From Saturnia japonica (lineage: Eukaryota > Arthropoda > Insecta > Lepidoptera > Saturniidae): a stretch of 64,000 nucleotides of DNA. A program made the position numbers and the translations under genes. A model generated the notes under the pieces. It was not told where the DNA came from. It ran no database searches and worked only from the letters and a program-made list of their open reading frames with translations. This document shows positions 32,318 to 44,800 of this stretch, piece after piece (position 1 is the stretch's first letter; every line of letters begins with the position of its first letter). The DNA is taken from positions 12,046,001-12,110,000 of the forward strand of contig CM065326.1 of NCBI GenBank assembly GCA_033032175.1, read 5' to 3'.

Positions 32318-32561
32318 CCGAGCCAGAGGAGATGGGTCGGGTGTACTGAGCCGTCTCCTATTAGGCCGGGACCCGGTTCAGCTGGGCCGGCCGCCGGGGC
32401 GGCGCGGCTGTATGCCAGCGCAGTGCCCGCGTCGCCCTACTATGGCGGCGGATGGTACACCGTGGAGTTTTAGTGAGTAGGAGTCTCACATAACCACTCG
32501 TCCCCCCGGGCGGGTGTGTACCCATGATGGGTTTCTCCAAGTTAAAAAAAAAAAAAAAAAA

Positions 32562-32576
32562 GGTTAAAACCATCCC
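32562..32576. repeat. Target-site duplication, right copy
   Basis: ggttaaaaccatccc, identical to 26739-26753, directly after the poly(A) tail of the R1-clade LINE. Confidence 0.9.
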
Positions 32577-32657
32577 ACTTTAGGTGGGGTCAGCTCTCCT
32601 AATTTTCTAGCGCCAGGACAAATATGAGTAATAAAAACATATATTCTAATATTATGA

Positions 32658-32663
32658 TTTATT
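32658..32663 (-). promoter_or_regulatory. Poly(A) signal of middle GH1 gene
   Basis: AATAAA on the minus strand, 10 bp after the TAA stop. The R1-clade LINE ends about 96 bp beyond it. Confidence 0.7.
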
Positions 32664-32672
32664 TAAATATGA

Positions 32673-32897
32673 TTATAGTTCATCGAAAATTCTTTCCCCT
32701 AGAGAATGTTTCTTGATAAGGTTTTTGTAGAAGTGGGCTGAAGCGCGCGGCGTCCTCGTTCGCTGCGGAGACTTGAAGTCTACTTCGTAGAGTCCAAACT
32801 TGGTTTTGTACCCGTCCATCCATTCGAAGTTATCCATAAGGGTCCAAGCGGTGTACCCTACAAGGTTCACGCCGTCCTCTTTTATGGCAAGCACTAG
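32673..32897 (-). CDS. Middle GH1 gene, exon 9 (last)
   Basis: 225 bp including TAA. The acceptor is 'cgtccacag'. It encodes [40 protein letters not shown] and ends ERIFDEL. The same C-terminal peptide occurs in the right gene at 63939-64000. Confidence 0.92.
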   Translation of the reverse strand, partial: LVLAIKEDGVNLVGYTAWTLMDNFEWMDGYKTKFGLYEVDFKSPQRTRTPRASAHFYKNLIKKHSLGERIFDEL

Positions 32898-35800
32898 CTG
32901 TGGACGTAAATACCAAAAAAATAAATGGACATGACTGTGCAGGTTGAGAGGGAGTAAATTTATTGGCGGCACTACTTATACTAACATAATTCTATTAAAG
33001 AGTAAGTGAGATAGACATAATTAAAGCTTCATTACATTTACGGAGTAGAAGAGCAATTGTCGAGGCAGTGCTCTCGGCTAAGGACTAGATAGGTGTAAAC
33101 ACATCACCGATTACTTGGATGAATAAATGTCGTTACAGTCACTTAGATCCAATTCTACATTCTAAGCCAAGTGACCACCCCCGCACTGTCTCGTTAGCCC
33201 GCTCGATAGGTAAACAAAGCACACACTCGCGTTGTGTACCCGTCAACGATAAAAATAAGTTGGAGTCTCTTTTATTGCAAAATGTTATCGAGGCTGCGAT
33301 GATTTCCTACAAAATGTATGAGAAAAGTTTTTTGCGATATCTGATATTTTTAATACTCTAACCTCAGTTGGTCCCATAAAATTTATTGATAAAGGAAACA
33401 TGATCAATTGGTGGAACCATACCATGATTTATAAACAAAGTTTTCCTTCACTAAAAGCTCTAAGGAAGGTGATACTATATGCTAATGAATTATAAATTTC
33501 ATTTTTTGAACGAAGGAAAGTAGGTTATATAAATATTTCGTCTTTTATAAATAGACATAAACTACGGAACACTAAACCAAAATAAAGCAAATTCAGTAAA
33601 GACGAAAATGCAATAGTAGTAATAATCAATTACAGTGACTTACCTGCTTTAAATAGCCTGTGTAAAAATCGATTCTGTCCTGATCATCCAAACCGCCTTC
33701 AGTAGGGCAACCGTTCTCTGTGATGAGGAATTCCATGTCGCCATATTGCTTCTTTAACCAGGCTAGTTGACGACGAATGCCTAATGGATTTATCTAGAAT
33801 AGATGCCATTTTTATATTACTAGCGGTCGCCCAATGATCGAAATTCGACCAGAAACTTTTTAATCATAGACTTTTCTGTTTGAAATTTGCAGTATGAACC
33901 TAAACAATGAATATTACATCACTTGCTGTCACTTTTCATTGAGTGACAATGTCAATATCTTGGGGGGTCTTAGTTCAATGGCACTGGTCTGGTTAGGATT
34001 CGCAATATTAATTCTTTTTATTGAATATATTAGTAACAGATATTATAGATAAATTTTAGCTTTCTGCATTCCTTCTCCAAATAAACTTTAACTATGCTAA
34101 ATCTCACAGTCTTCCGTGCACGCAATATGCTTAAAAAGGGGTAGAAAGTTTTTGCTTCACGTATTAATATAAAGATAATCAGTGACATTATTATCTGACG
34201 CTAAAGGAAAGGACAGTGAGCAAGCCTAAACACTTGAGAAATGTATGTTTCAGTATTATCGCTTCCAAAAAAAGTTGCAGGGACGATGACGTTTTTAAGG
34301 TTCTAAATCATCAGCACGTTTTGGACTACATTTAATTGGCGCCGTAGCCAAAGATTATAAGATATGTACTTGGATATGATCTTTTACGTCTAACTACTGG
34401 AAGGCGTAGATAGGATCTTAGGGATAGATTAATTTACAAGAATTAAAAAATATCTTATCACCATGATACGGTTTCATCACGATGTGTGTTCCTTCATTAA
34501 AAACTCAGGTTTAGTGGAAAATTTGATTCTGCATCGATTAATGCAGAGATGTAGATCGACATATAAGAGGGATTGAATCTTTGCAAGATTAGACTGTGGG
34601 AATACCACCGTTAAACCTATTTCTGACGCAGAGCAGTAGTGTTTTAGTACTCTCGGGCATATGAGAATTTCCAACTCATTCCTCAGGAATATCAACCTAA
34701 TATGACTGGCCTCAGGGCTTCAGCTACGACTGTACGAAGCCATAGGCTTCAGTGATCGTCTAACTTTAAAAAATATTCTATCATTGAACTATCGGCTTTT
34801 CGCTTCTCGCTGTAAGCGCGATCCTCCTGATGATTTGTGGGACGCGGGGTGGAGGTTATGCACGGATTTACACGGCATTGAGACAATACCGTATATCTTA
34901 AGATCAAGAGTTTGTTTGTGCATGCTATTGCAAGTGGGACAGATATCTATTAATAAAGATTATGTTTAATACACATCATATTGTTGTCTTAATTAAAACG
35001 ATAATAAAAAAACTAAAAATCCATAATATTGAAAAAAATGTGCGTGTAACCATTACAAGCAGTTATAATTTAACTTCTTTGAGTTATCTCTGAATAAGAA
35101 CTATATCATTGAATAAAAACGCGATAAAGCATTAATTTTGATTGTTTGTACAGTTTTTTAAAACGCAGCGTCTATAATTCCATCTTGGTCAAATAATATC
35201 ATGTGTAGCATTCACACAAATAAAACCACGTAAACCTTATACGTCAAACGTTTATATTTGCTGCCGGCGGCCGGCAACAGACTAGCTTATTGGTTGGTTT
35301 TATTCCTCTTTCGCGTCCCATAGGCGCACTTACGGCGGCCTCGAGAATACTTAATTTACTTAATTACTACAACTAACCAGAAACCAGGATGATGCCTTAG
35401 GTGGCTTCCAATCGGGATGCCCTTCCATTCTGGCGTTAAGATCTGGGATATCTCGTAAAGGCCAGGAGAGGAGTTCTTCATCAGGTTTCGCTTTACGCAC
35501 CAATCTACTCGTGTAGTGATTCATTGCATAGAAATCATAAGTTCCTGAAACAGATAATAATATATCATAGAGTGTAAATTTATTGGTCTTTGTTTATGTT
35601 ACAATCAAAAAAGATCTGATAAAGTTCTAGAAATAAACAAAAAAATATTCTGTGAAAGAATTTATTTTTCTTCTTTTTGTTTTAGTAGAAATCCGAAGTA
35701 TAAAAGAAGAAGAATTTTCAGTTAAATACTACTTTGAATTATAGAAAAATCAATACATTGCGGAAGATCAAGAATCTCTAGTTGTAATAAAAACATTAGT

Positions 35801-38800
35801 AGACTTCTAGATGAGACCTCAGTCATATTTTTGGAATGAAGTTCTGTAACGCGACTTGTGGTAGGGATGACTTGTAGAAATCGTCACATAAGGAAAAAGC
35901 GTTATGTCTTCTCCATGCGACTTTCTTTCTCTCTCCAACTCTCTCACACAAGCAATCTCTCTATCTCTTTCTGTTTTAATCAAGTGTGAGAGTGCGAGCG
36001 AGTGTCGAGATTCGAGCAGCCGAACATCGTACGCGGCCGGCAGTGAAATCCATTCTCAGGCGGCCGCCAAAATTAAAAATAATATTGAAATTCGGGCGAG
36101 GCCTTTCAGGGTGGTTTCGTGAAATAGGTACGCGTTCAATAATTCATTGGCTTATCAGTTATTATGTATAATACATATGTATACATCTTCTATACAATTA
36201 ATAAAATTGAAATGTCTGTTTGTAATGATAAAATAACAGTTTTTTACTAAATGCATATGAAAGTATATACGACACCTATAACAAAAAGCCCATTTTTAAT
36301 ATTTTTATCTATCTGTCTGTTTGTTCCGGGTAATCTCCGAAACTATTAGAGCGATTTTGACGGGACTTTCACTGATAGATAGCTGATGATATAGGGAGTA
36401 ACTTAGGCTAATTTTATTATAGAAAAAGAATTAGGGTTCCGCACAAATAAAAAAACTGGTCATCGTGAATCAAATCGGGTGCTTAAGTGGCTTATGCTGA
36501 GTAAACCATAAGACATAGAGCAAACTAATGTAAAACATAATTATAGGGATTAAAAAGACCTACAAAAAAGTCCGGGAAAGTATATATCTATCTTCAAAGG
36601 AAAAGCCACAATAAGCATTTTTGTCTTTAAAATAGCCGGGAGCGGGGGGGCAAGATTCACGCAGGTATTCTGTAGCCCCACGTGCACAGCTAGTACTATA
36701 TAAATTTACATCGATGTGTTTTTTATGAAATAGGCTTATTTATTTTTAAATAAGATTTTACATATTTTCTTTTTAGTAACTTCGTTCCCGAATGAAGTAC
36801 TCCCGACCGCACACGTTTTATTTAAATAACTCAGTACCTTTAATTAATTCAATTTCTTGTTTAGTGAACTCTGGAAGGTTTGACTTAGAGTAGCCCTGCT
36901 TCTTGCTGTTTTCTGCCATCACTTTTTTGATGATTGGTGGCCAGTCGCCTTCTTTAGAGTAAATTGGATGCGAATAGCGTCCTACCTGAAAGAAATTACG
37001 TTATTCAGTTTTTTTTTTATGTTCGCATATTGTGTCACTTTTTGGGAGTAGCTAGTGCATATTGAGTTTCTATTTACGCTGGTCAACATGGCAGCAGCGA
37101 CTGACGACGGATTTTTTATCTATTAGTGTATGGGCTTCTACCGCGTTGCCGCAGCTTGATTGCTATATCACTGTACTTTTTTATGTAATACATTGCTAGC
37201 CACGAGCATCATACGTATATGCATAATGAATATTATGAATTTAACTAAAAAAAGGAGGTAGTGATGGCATTATATGTAAAGAAATGGTTAAATAAAAGTA
37301 AGAAGTCAAATAGACGTATATGGGCTCATCCTATTTTGATGCAAAGAGAACAACATGGTGGATTCCATACATTTTATAAAAATCTACGAAAAGATTAGAG
37401 TAAGTTTTGTGATTGTCTTCGGATGAATATCGGATAAATTTTAATTTTCAACATATATTTGTCATAAAATATCTTATTGTGGCTTATGTGTAAGGGATAG
37501 GCATATGCTATCCTAGACTTTTTTTTAGATATACTATGGACCGATATTTTTCTAGAACACTGTATTTCCGTATCATTAACGATTACGCCAGCGCACGCTG
37601 ATAAAGCAGTTCGGGAGGGCCTCGACTTCCGACTTACGTAACAAAAATCAATATTTTTAGACTAGCTGAGAGTTGTAACCTAATATAAGATAGCCTTTAC
37701 TATTACCGCAGAGTTTAACTATTTTATTTTTACAATCTGACTGGTAGTTCCAGAGATTAGCGTGTTTAAACAAACAAAATATCTTTTCCGCTTTACTATA
37801 TTAGTATAGATTAATGTTACACTAAAGAACTCTTCGTGAATTAAGGCCTGATCGTTACTCCAGTTAAAGACGTTTTAACAATTTAAAATATCGTGATATA
37901 TATAGCTCTACATCTACACTAATTATTTTCTTTACTGAGAATGTTTGTCAATAGATGAGGTTGTACCGAAGTCTTTATTCATCACTAGCTGACCCGCGCA
38001 ACTTCGTCTGCATCATGTAAGAGAGAGAGAGAGAAAGGGTTAGAGAGTGGGCCTTAGGCACTGTATTATTAGGTGCCACCTGCCTCCCACATTATTCTGC
38101 ATAATAAAAATGCGCTCGCGACACTTGATCTATATTTTGCTGCCTCGTTATTTTAAAACTGTGATATTTCCTAAAATATTAATTTGAATCAATTACTGTA
38201 AATGGCAATTTTGTTCAAAAATAAATACTTGTGATGAATAACGTATTTATTTCGATAAAGATTAATACCATGTATTTAAAAACACCTTCGCAAATAATTC
38301 ATTGTTTTAGAACAAATTTTATTACCATAAAAAAGGTTAAATTGAGTAAATCTTAAAAGATAGCCCCTTATGCTATTGCGGACTTTTTTTTAGAACTTTT
38401 TAAGAGAAACAATTCCATTACACACAATTTTTGCGTAACTTTAGCAATTTACGCAGCGAACGCAATGAAAAGCTCTCAAAAGAAATAAAATTTGCTCGTT
38501 TTTCCACCTTTTTCATTGATGCTCCACTCCTATTGATCATAGCGTGATGTTATATAGCCTATAGCATTTCTCGATAAATGGGCTATCCAACACTGAAACA
38601 TTTTTTCCATTCGAAACACTAGTTTCTGAGATTAGCGTATTTTACCAAACAAACATACAAACAAACTCTTCAGCTCTATAATATTAGTATAGATTACAAA
38701 GCAGCCAGAAATTTCAAAAACATGATATAATGTAGGAAAGTCAAACTAACCACATACTCTCTCGCCACTTCAGCCAGCTCTTCGTCATCTGTTGAATACG

Positions 38801-41800
38801 GTTCCATCCAAATTAACTGATTGGCTATAGATACTTTGCCTAAAAACAATAAATGTAAATAAACTTTAGATATATCAAAGCGAAAAAAAAAAAAATGAAA
38901 TCAGAAAATAATCGATATTTTTCTATTAATTTATTATTTCTTCATTAATTATTAATAATATTTTTTGTAGTGACCATAGTATTTCACGAACAATTTAGAT
39001 TAGAACACATTTTAATATGGGTTTCGTAAACAATACAAGCATTTATACTGGCATGCAATATTTTTTCAAAATCTTACAATACATCAAGAGATAAATTCAT
39101 ATTATTTCGTTACAAAAGTAGGTATTTACATTTTGTACGGTGAAGATTAATTATAGAGATAAAGTTTATTTAATTTCGCTGAATTATTTGTAACCAAACT
39201 TCAATAATAAGCCCAAATTGATTTAATTAAAATCTTATTTCAAAATGGTTGTTATTAATATCGTATATTACATCTTCTTCTTCTTAACTTGGCAACTAGT
39301 CCCCTTTATTTAGGACCATTTCTACCATAATCGAGTATCCTAACAAGATGGTGGCTTCCTTGTTAGAACTTTCTAGGGAGTTTTTGTGGCAAATCAGAAT
39401 TCATGGTTCACGTTATTATTTCCAATCCACTTCACTTGTGCACAATATTAGAAGTAAGCTTTTTTATGCAAAACACCACCTCTATTACACCATATAGGTT
39501 CAAACAGCATTTTATGAATAAAAATAAAACCACTACATGACAGTTTGAGATGCCGCGAAAATATCCATATCTATCATCAGTAAATTACAACGATGTGAAT
39601 ATTTCTCTAGAAAAACGTAAAAACACATTGCCAGTTCGTTCACAGTTTAATTTTGAATTTGAACAATATAAAAAAAAATAGCATGTATGTAGTCTGATTC
39701 GATAATTTGTTAACAGGGAGCTCCTACAATAGTTTAACGTTGTTGTATTTTTCATTATAAGAGTTATTACGAAAAATTAGGATGAAAGACTGAAGCAAAA
39801 ATACAACTTTACCATGATATTTAGGTTTAAACTCTTCATCATAAATCCTCCAAGCCTTAGCATGAGCTAACAGTACGTTTTTGTTGCAAATATAAACCGC
39901 CACCTCAGTGTCGATAATTGCTGGTGCAAGAATTCCCGTATTGTAGGGGATATCACAAACTGACAACGGCTCATTGATGGTGAGCCAAATTTTAACTCGA
40001 TCAGCATAGAGGGAATATACAACTCTCGCGTAGTCCGCGAACCAGTCGACTATGAGCGGATTGGCCCAGCCACCTGGAAAATTAGAACCTCAGATATAAT
40101 ATTATAAATATGTAGTGTTTGACACCGAATGAATAAAATTCCATATAGAAGTAATACATTAATAATACGATAACATTTTTGCCTGACCTGAATGAAGCAT
40201 GAGATTTGAGAAATATATTGTCAGAGAAGTATTAGTTAAATTAACATTAACATCGCCAACGCACCCTTGTGGATAATTTTTTATACTCTTTGTAAAACTA
40301 TCGACATTTTTATGATGAATACATACATTTTCAAATTAATAATATAGCCTATGTTACTGGCTGATACTGTAGCTTTATATTGGTGAAAGAATTTTCAAAA
40401 TCGGTTCAGTAGTTTTTGAGTTTATGGATTACAAAAAAAACCTATTACTATTATTTATTATCTATAATTAAAGTAATTTTTTATTATATGACAGTGACTC
40501 ATTCGACTCTGTCTATAAACGAAAGTATTCGAAACATACGATATGACAGACATTAAGGTAGACCTAGCCTAACGTTAAAGAAGACAACATACCTTATGGG
40601 CAATTAACGTTATGGTTATAAAATGCTATATAAACACTCACCGAGATCCTGCAATCTTTGTGGCAGTTCCCAATGGTACAGAGTAACGACAGGTTCGATG
40701 CCTTTCGCCAGCAGTCCATTGATGAGTTTGTCATAGTAATTCTTGCCATCCTCACTGATTTTATTGGGGAAACTGTTTGGCAGTAAACGAGGCCAGGATA
40801 TTGAGAACCTGTAGAAATGGACACCGAGCTCCGAGGCTATCTCGACGTCACGTTCCCATAAATGATATGAGTCGCAAGCGACATCTCCGGTGCTTAGATC
40901 AGCTATGGCGCTGGGATTTTCGTGTACTAGGCGGTCCCATATACTTTCGGTTTTGTCTGAAAAATGAGAGTCAACAAGAAGCTAGTTCATAATAAGCTAC
41001 TTTAGATTAACGTTCAATACTTTTCCAAATCTTAAATCCCCCTTAGTATTTAGAATAAGCACAATCATTGCGAGCTGCACACGGTAGCGACGTTAATTTT
41101 AACTGTTACCATAACATTTTATTTCGACCACATTCTATGTTAAAATAATTATAACCAAGCAATAGTTTATTAACTTTATGAAAATGGATGGTATTGTATT
41201 GTGTATGGAATTGATTTGTTTAAGTACGTACGTACTTTTATAAGGTATGATGAACCTGATAAAAAAAATTGTTGAAAATACGTCGATTTTAGTACAAAGT
41301 TTACAAAACTATGTGCGAACATTGTATCCGTGTCACCGTAATGCTATAATAATTATATCGCCATTAACATATTATTATGTTACGATAAAAGCATTTAAAT
41401 AAGACAATCGATCCCGTTTTCCTGATTGTCGACAATCAGTAGATATCGCTAATAACTTCGAATTTTTTGACAATATAATTATTGATAAAAAAAATTTGAT
41501 TATAGAATATTATGTGCTCGATTTACATTCCTATGTTTAAAGTTGTGAATATTTCATATATATAAATAACGGTGACCTTCGGTTCCCGCTCGTGTTAAAT
41601 TAATTCGAGCAACTCTCCACTACCCACCCGCCAATGCACCCCCCCGTGTAACTCTATCATTGTTCCCACATCCCTTACTTGCCCTACATCTTGCTAGATT
41701 ACTTGACATTCACGGTCACTGCTTCACTCCTTATGGTCATAGCTTGAAGTTATATAGCTTATAACCTTTCTCAATAAATACCTAGGCTAAGAAGAATTCC

Positions 41801-44800
41801 CAAATCTGACTGAAAGTTCCAGATAAACGTATTTAACAAAAAAAAAAAACAAGCAATAGGTACCTCGAATTTTATAATATTACTAGCTAGTAATACAGCT
41901 GTGTGCCCGTGGCTCTGCACGCGTGTGTTACTACGCAGTAGTTATTTTCATCTCGTAATATTTTTATTCATATTGTTGACAATTTTTATGCCGTATCAAT
42001 TGAGGATTGGCGTGTATTTTCCGTATAGAATTTTCATTAAAATTGGTTAGAAATTATTATTATTATATTCCATGATTTGTAATGTATTGACGATTCTTAT
42101 AGACTTTCAATTATGGTATCATGTATGCTTCCCGTCTACAAAATGTTATCAGAATCGGTTGAGAAGTAATATTGATAATTTTTATAGCCCATCAATAATT
42201 CGTAGAATGACTTATACTTCCTATGTATAAAATTTCATCAAAATCGATCAAGAATGAACGAAAACAGTATTTTTTCTGAATTTTTTTACGATCTCTAAAA
42301 GTAATATTTTTATACCCTATCAATTGACCAATGACCTAAGCATCCCGTGTCCAAAATTTCATAAGAATCAGTCGAGCCGCTTTTGAATTAAATCCGGACA
42401 TACAGACGAAAATTGTATATTCGTGATTAGTATCGTTCATAAAGTATGCCTATTTAAAAAAAAATTGATATACAGACACACAATTATTAATATAATGTTA
42501 TTTACTTATATTATTTAATATAAATGAGATTTATATTTAATATTTACTAGCTTTTACTCGCGGCTTCGCTCGCACCAAGTTTAACAAATATAACTCTTAT
42601 ATGATATTCCCATACGAACTTTAAAGTCCCATTACACCCCTTTAGGGGGTGAGTTTTAAAAAATCCGCGCAAAAATCAAATTTCAAATTTTAGTGGATGC
42701 CTATGTCATACTAACTATATGTGTGCCAAATTTCAGCCCAATCCGTTCAGACATAGACCAGTCAGTCAGTCAGTCAGTTAGTTAGTTACCATTTAAGCGC
42801 CCGAATTGATTCACAGTGACCAGTGTTTTATATTTGTGCGGTACCCTCATTTTTTTCCAAAATAATAGTTGCCTAAGTTGCTCACTATAATATCAGCTAT
42901 CTACCAGTGAAAGTCCCGTCAAAATCGGCCCAACCGCTTCGGAGATTATCCAGAACAAACAGACAGAAAGAAAAAAAAAATCAAAATGGTTTTTTATTAT
43001 AGGTTTCCGTATATACTGATATGTATTTAGTAAAAAACTATTATTTTGACATTATAAACCTAAACTTTTGTTAATTTGATTAATTGTATGAGAAAATAAA
43101 GCTCAGCTCAGCCTTGTATACTTAGTATTAATTAATTCAGGCTTACCGCTGATATTCCAGGCGCCTTCGACTTGGTAAGATGATGAGGCTACACCGAACT
43201 TGAATCCTGGCGGGAAGGTCAAGTCTTCGGAGCAAACCGTCACACCAATCAGCAAACTGAAATTATATTTTCCATGAATTACTGAGGTATTTTTTATTGT
43301 ACTACCGGATAGCCAGCCACTTGATCACAATTTAGTATGATGCTAAGATTTTATCAAAGCTGCTGGTAGGTATTCGGTTTAAATCCCTTTTGGGCATAGC
43401 CCGATCCTCGCTTATATTATTCTTGTTATTAAAAAGATAAATTATTACAAAATTAATGGTTACTGCTCTGCACCTATGGATCATACCGTGATTTTACATA
43501 AATAGTTTTTTCATAAACTTTCTCAATAAATAGTTTATAATCGCAAAAACAGTTTTGCATTTGTTTTTTTTTCTGTTCTTTCATGCAAGGGAGAATTAGA
43601 CTAAACAAAGGAAACAAAAAACCCAACTTGACAGTCAAAAAAACAAAAACAGTTGATTTAAAGAATTTTTTTTTCTATTTTTGCTTTTTATTTGATTTCC
43701 AGACTTATTTACATATTATATAGCCCATGTCACTAAACCGTTTAGACTACAATGCGTCCCAAAGAATAGACATACAATCATAGATAGCTCGAAAAACATA
43801 ACCCTCCTTTATCGCAGTTGGGTAAAGAGTCATCACTGCAGAGTCACAGAAAGATTATCATTAGACTATCAAAGTATCACAAGAGTAAACTTCAATTGGT
43901 CGACTTCAAATTTAGCTTGGTCATCTCCGTTAGTACGATATATATCTAAAATTAATCTTTTCATTGTCTATAAAATTGAATGTGGTCGTTGATGATAACA
44001 CGCTTCATGAGGAAAGGGGATTTAAAGTATAAAGTTGATAGATTTTCAACTGGACAGAGATGGTTGCTCAGGCGAGTATCAAAAAAGTGAACTGCTGTTA
44101 CGTCAACTAATACATTCTCTTTTAGCAGTGAAACTAAAATAGGCTCTTCTAAAGAACTTCCAGTTGTTACGCGGTAAATTTATTGGGAATACACATTTAA
44201 AGAACTTTCAGTTGTTACGCGGTTAATTTATTGGGAATACCCTTTTTTCCGTTAATATTTGCAGCAACAACTATGTAGTGCAGCTTATTTTAGTTGTAGT
44301 GATTTCTCCAGTACGGCATGAATTGACACAAGACGAAGTCAAATCGTGGAGATTCTTCTTTAATCAAATACTCTTTTTAAAGCCTGTTTGGGTCTCACCA
44401 TAACTTCTTTATAACTCTCCTCACCAATACTGTTGTTAGATTAAAAAGCAGTAATTGTCCTGAATTTGTGGACCGTAAAGGTGTTAGTAAACACGTTATC
44501 CGATAAAGGGATTTAATATACATTATCGCGTCGGTACAGATTGCAAAACACGACAGCCGACAAATTTATAGCATATATTAATGTTAAATTATTATTCTCG
44601 CACTAGATTCTATCATGTGTTTCCATTAATTTTCGAAAATAGGTAAGATCAAGTACCTAAGTTATTATTAACGTTTTTGTCTTAATTGTTACTTGATTCA
44701 CATTAATTATATTAAAACATTTTAATAAATAAAGATAACGTCTGTGCATTTAAACGAGTCGGAAGTGAAAACTAGAGGTTGGCGATTATGAATGATTTAC

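Larger units (their letters stand above)
26754..32561 (+). mobile_element. Full-length R1-clade LINE with 15-bp target-site duplication
   Basis: A 5.8-kb GC-rich non-LTR retrotransposon in AT-rich DNA. Order: a 5' UTR (26754-27233) with short hairpins, ORF1 with three zinc knuckles, a TAATG overlap, then ORF2 with APE endonuclease, RT and a C-terminal CCHC motif, a 3' UTR and an 18-nt poly(A) tail (32544-32561). The flanks are identical 15-bp duplications. The gene order, knuckles, Cys-rich ORF2 tail and TAATG junction fit the R1 clade (R1, TRAS, SART). The target is neither 28S rDNA nor a TTAGG telomere. ORF2 has three frame breaks. A 5'-truncated copy of the same family is at 19068-19299. 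Confidence 0.9.

Noticed and set aside
26754..32561. LINE as an R1 element in rDNA, i.e. an rDNA unit in the window
   Set aside because: No 28S sequence flanks it; the target-site duplication is in a dispersed repeat.
35904..36171. Two overlapping plus-strand frames with Ser-rich sequence
   Set aside because: They derive from a ctctct-rich stretch in an intron; no conserved feature.
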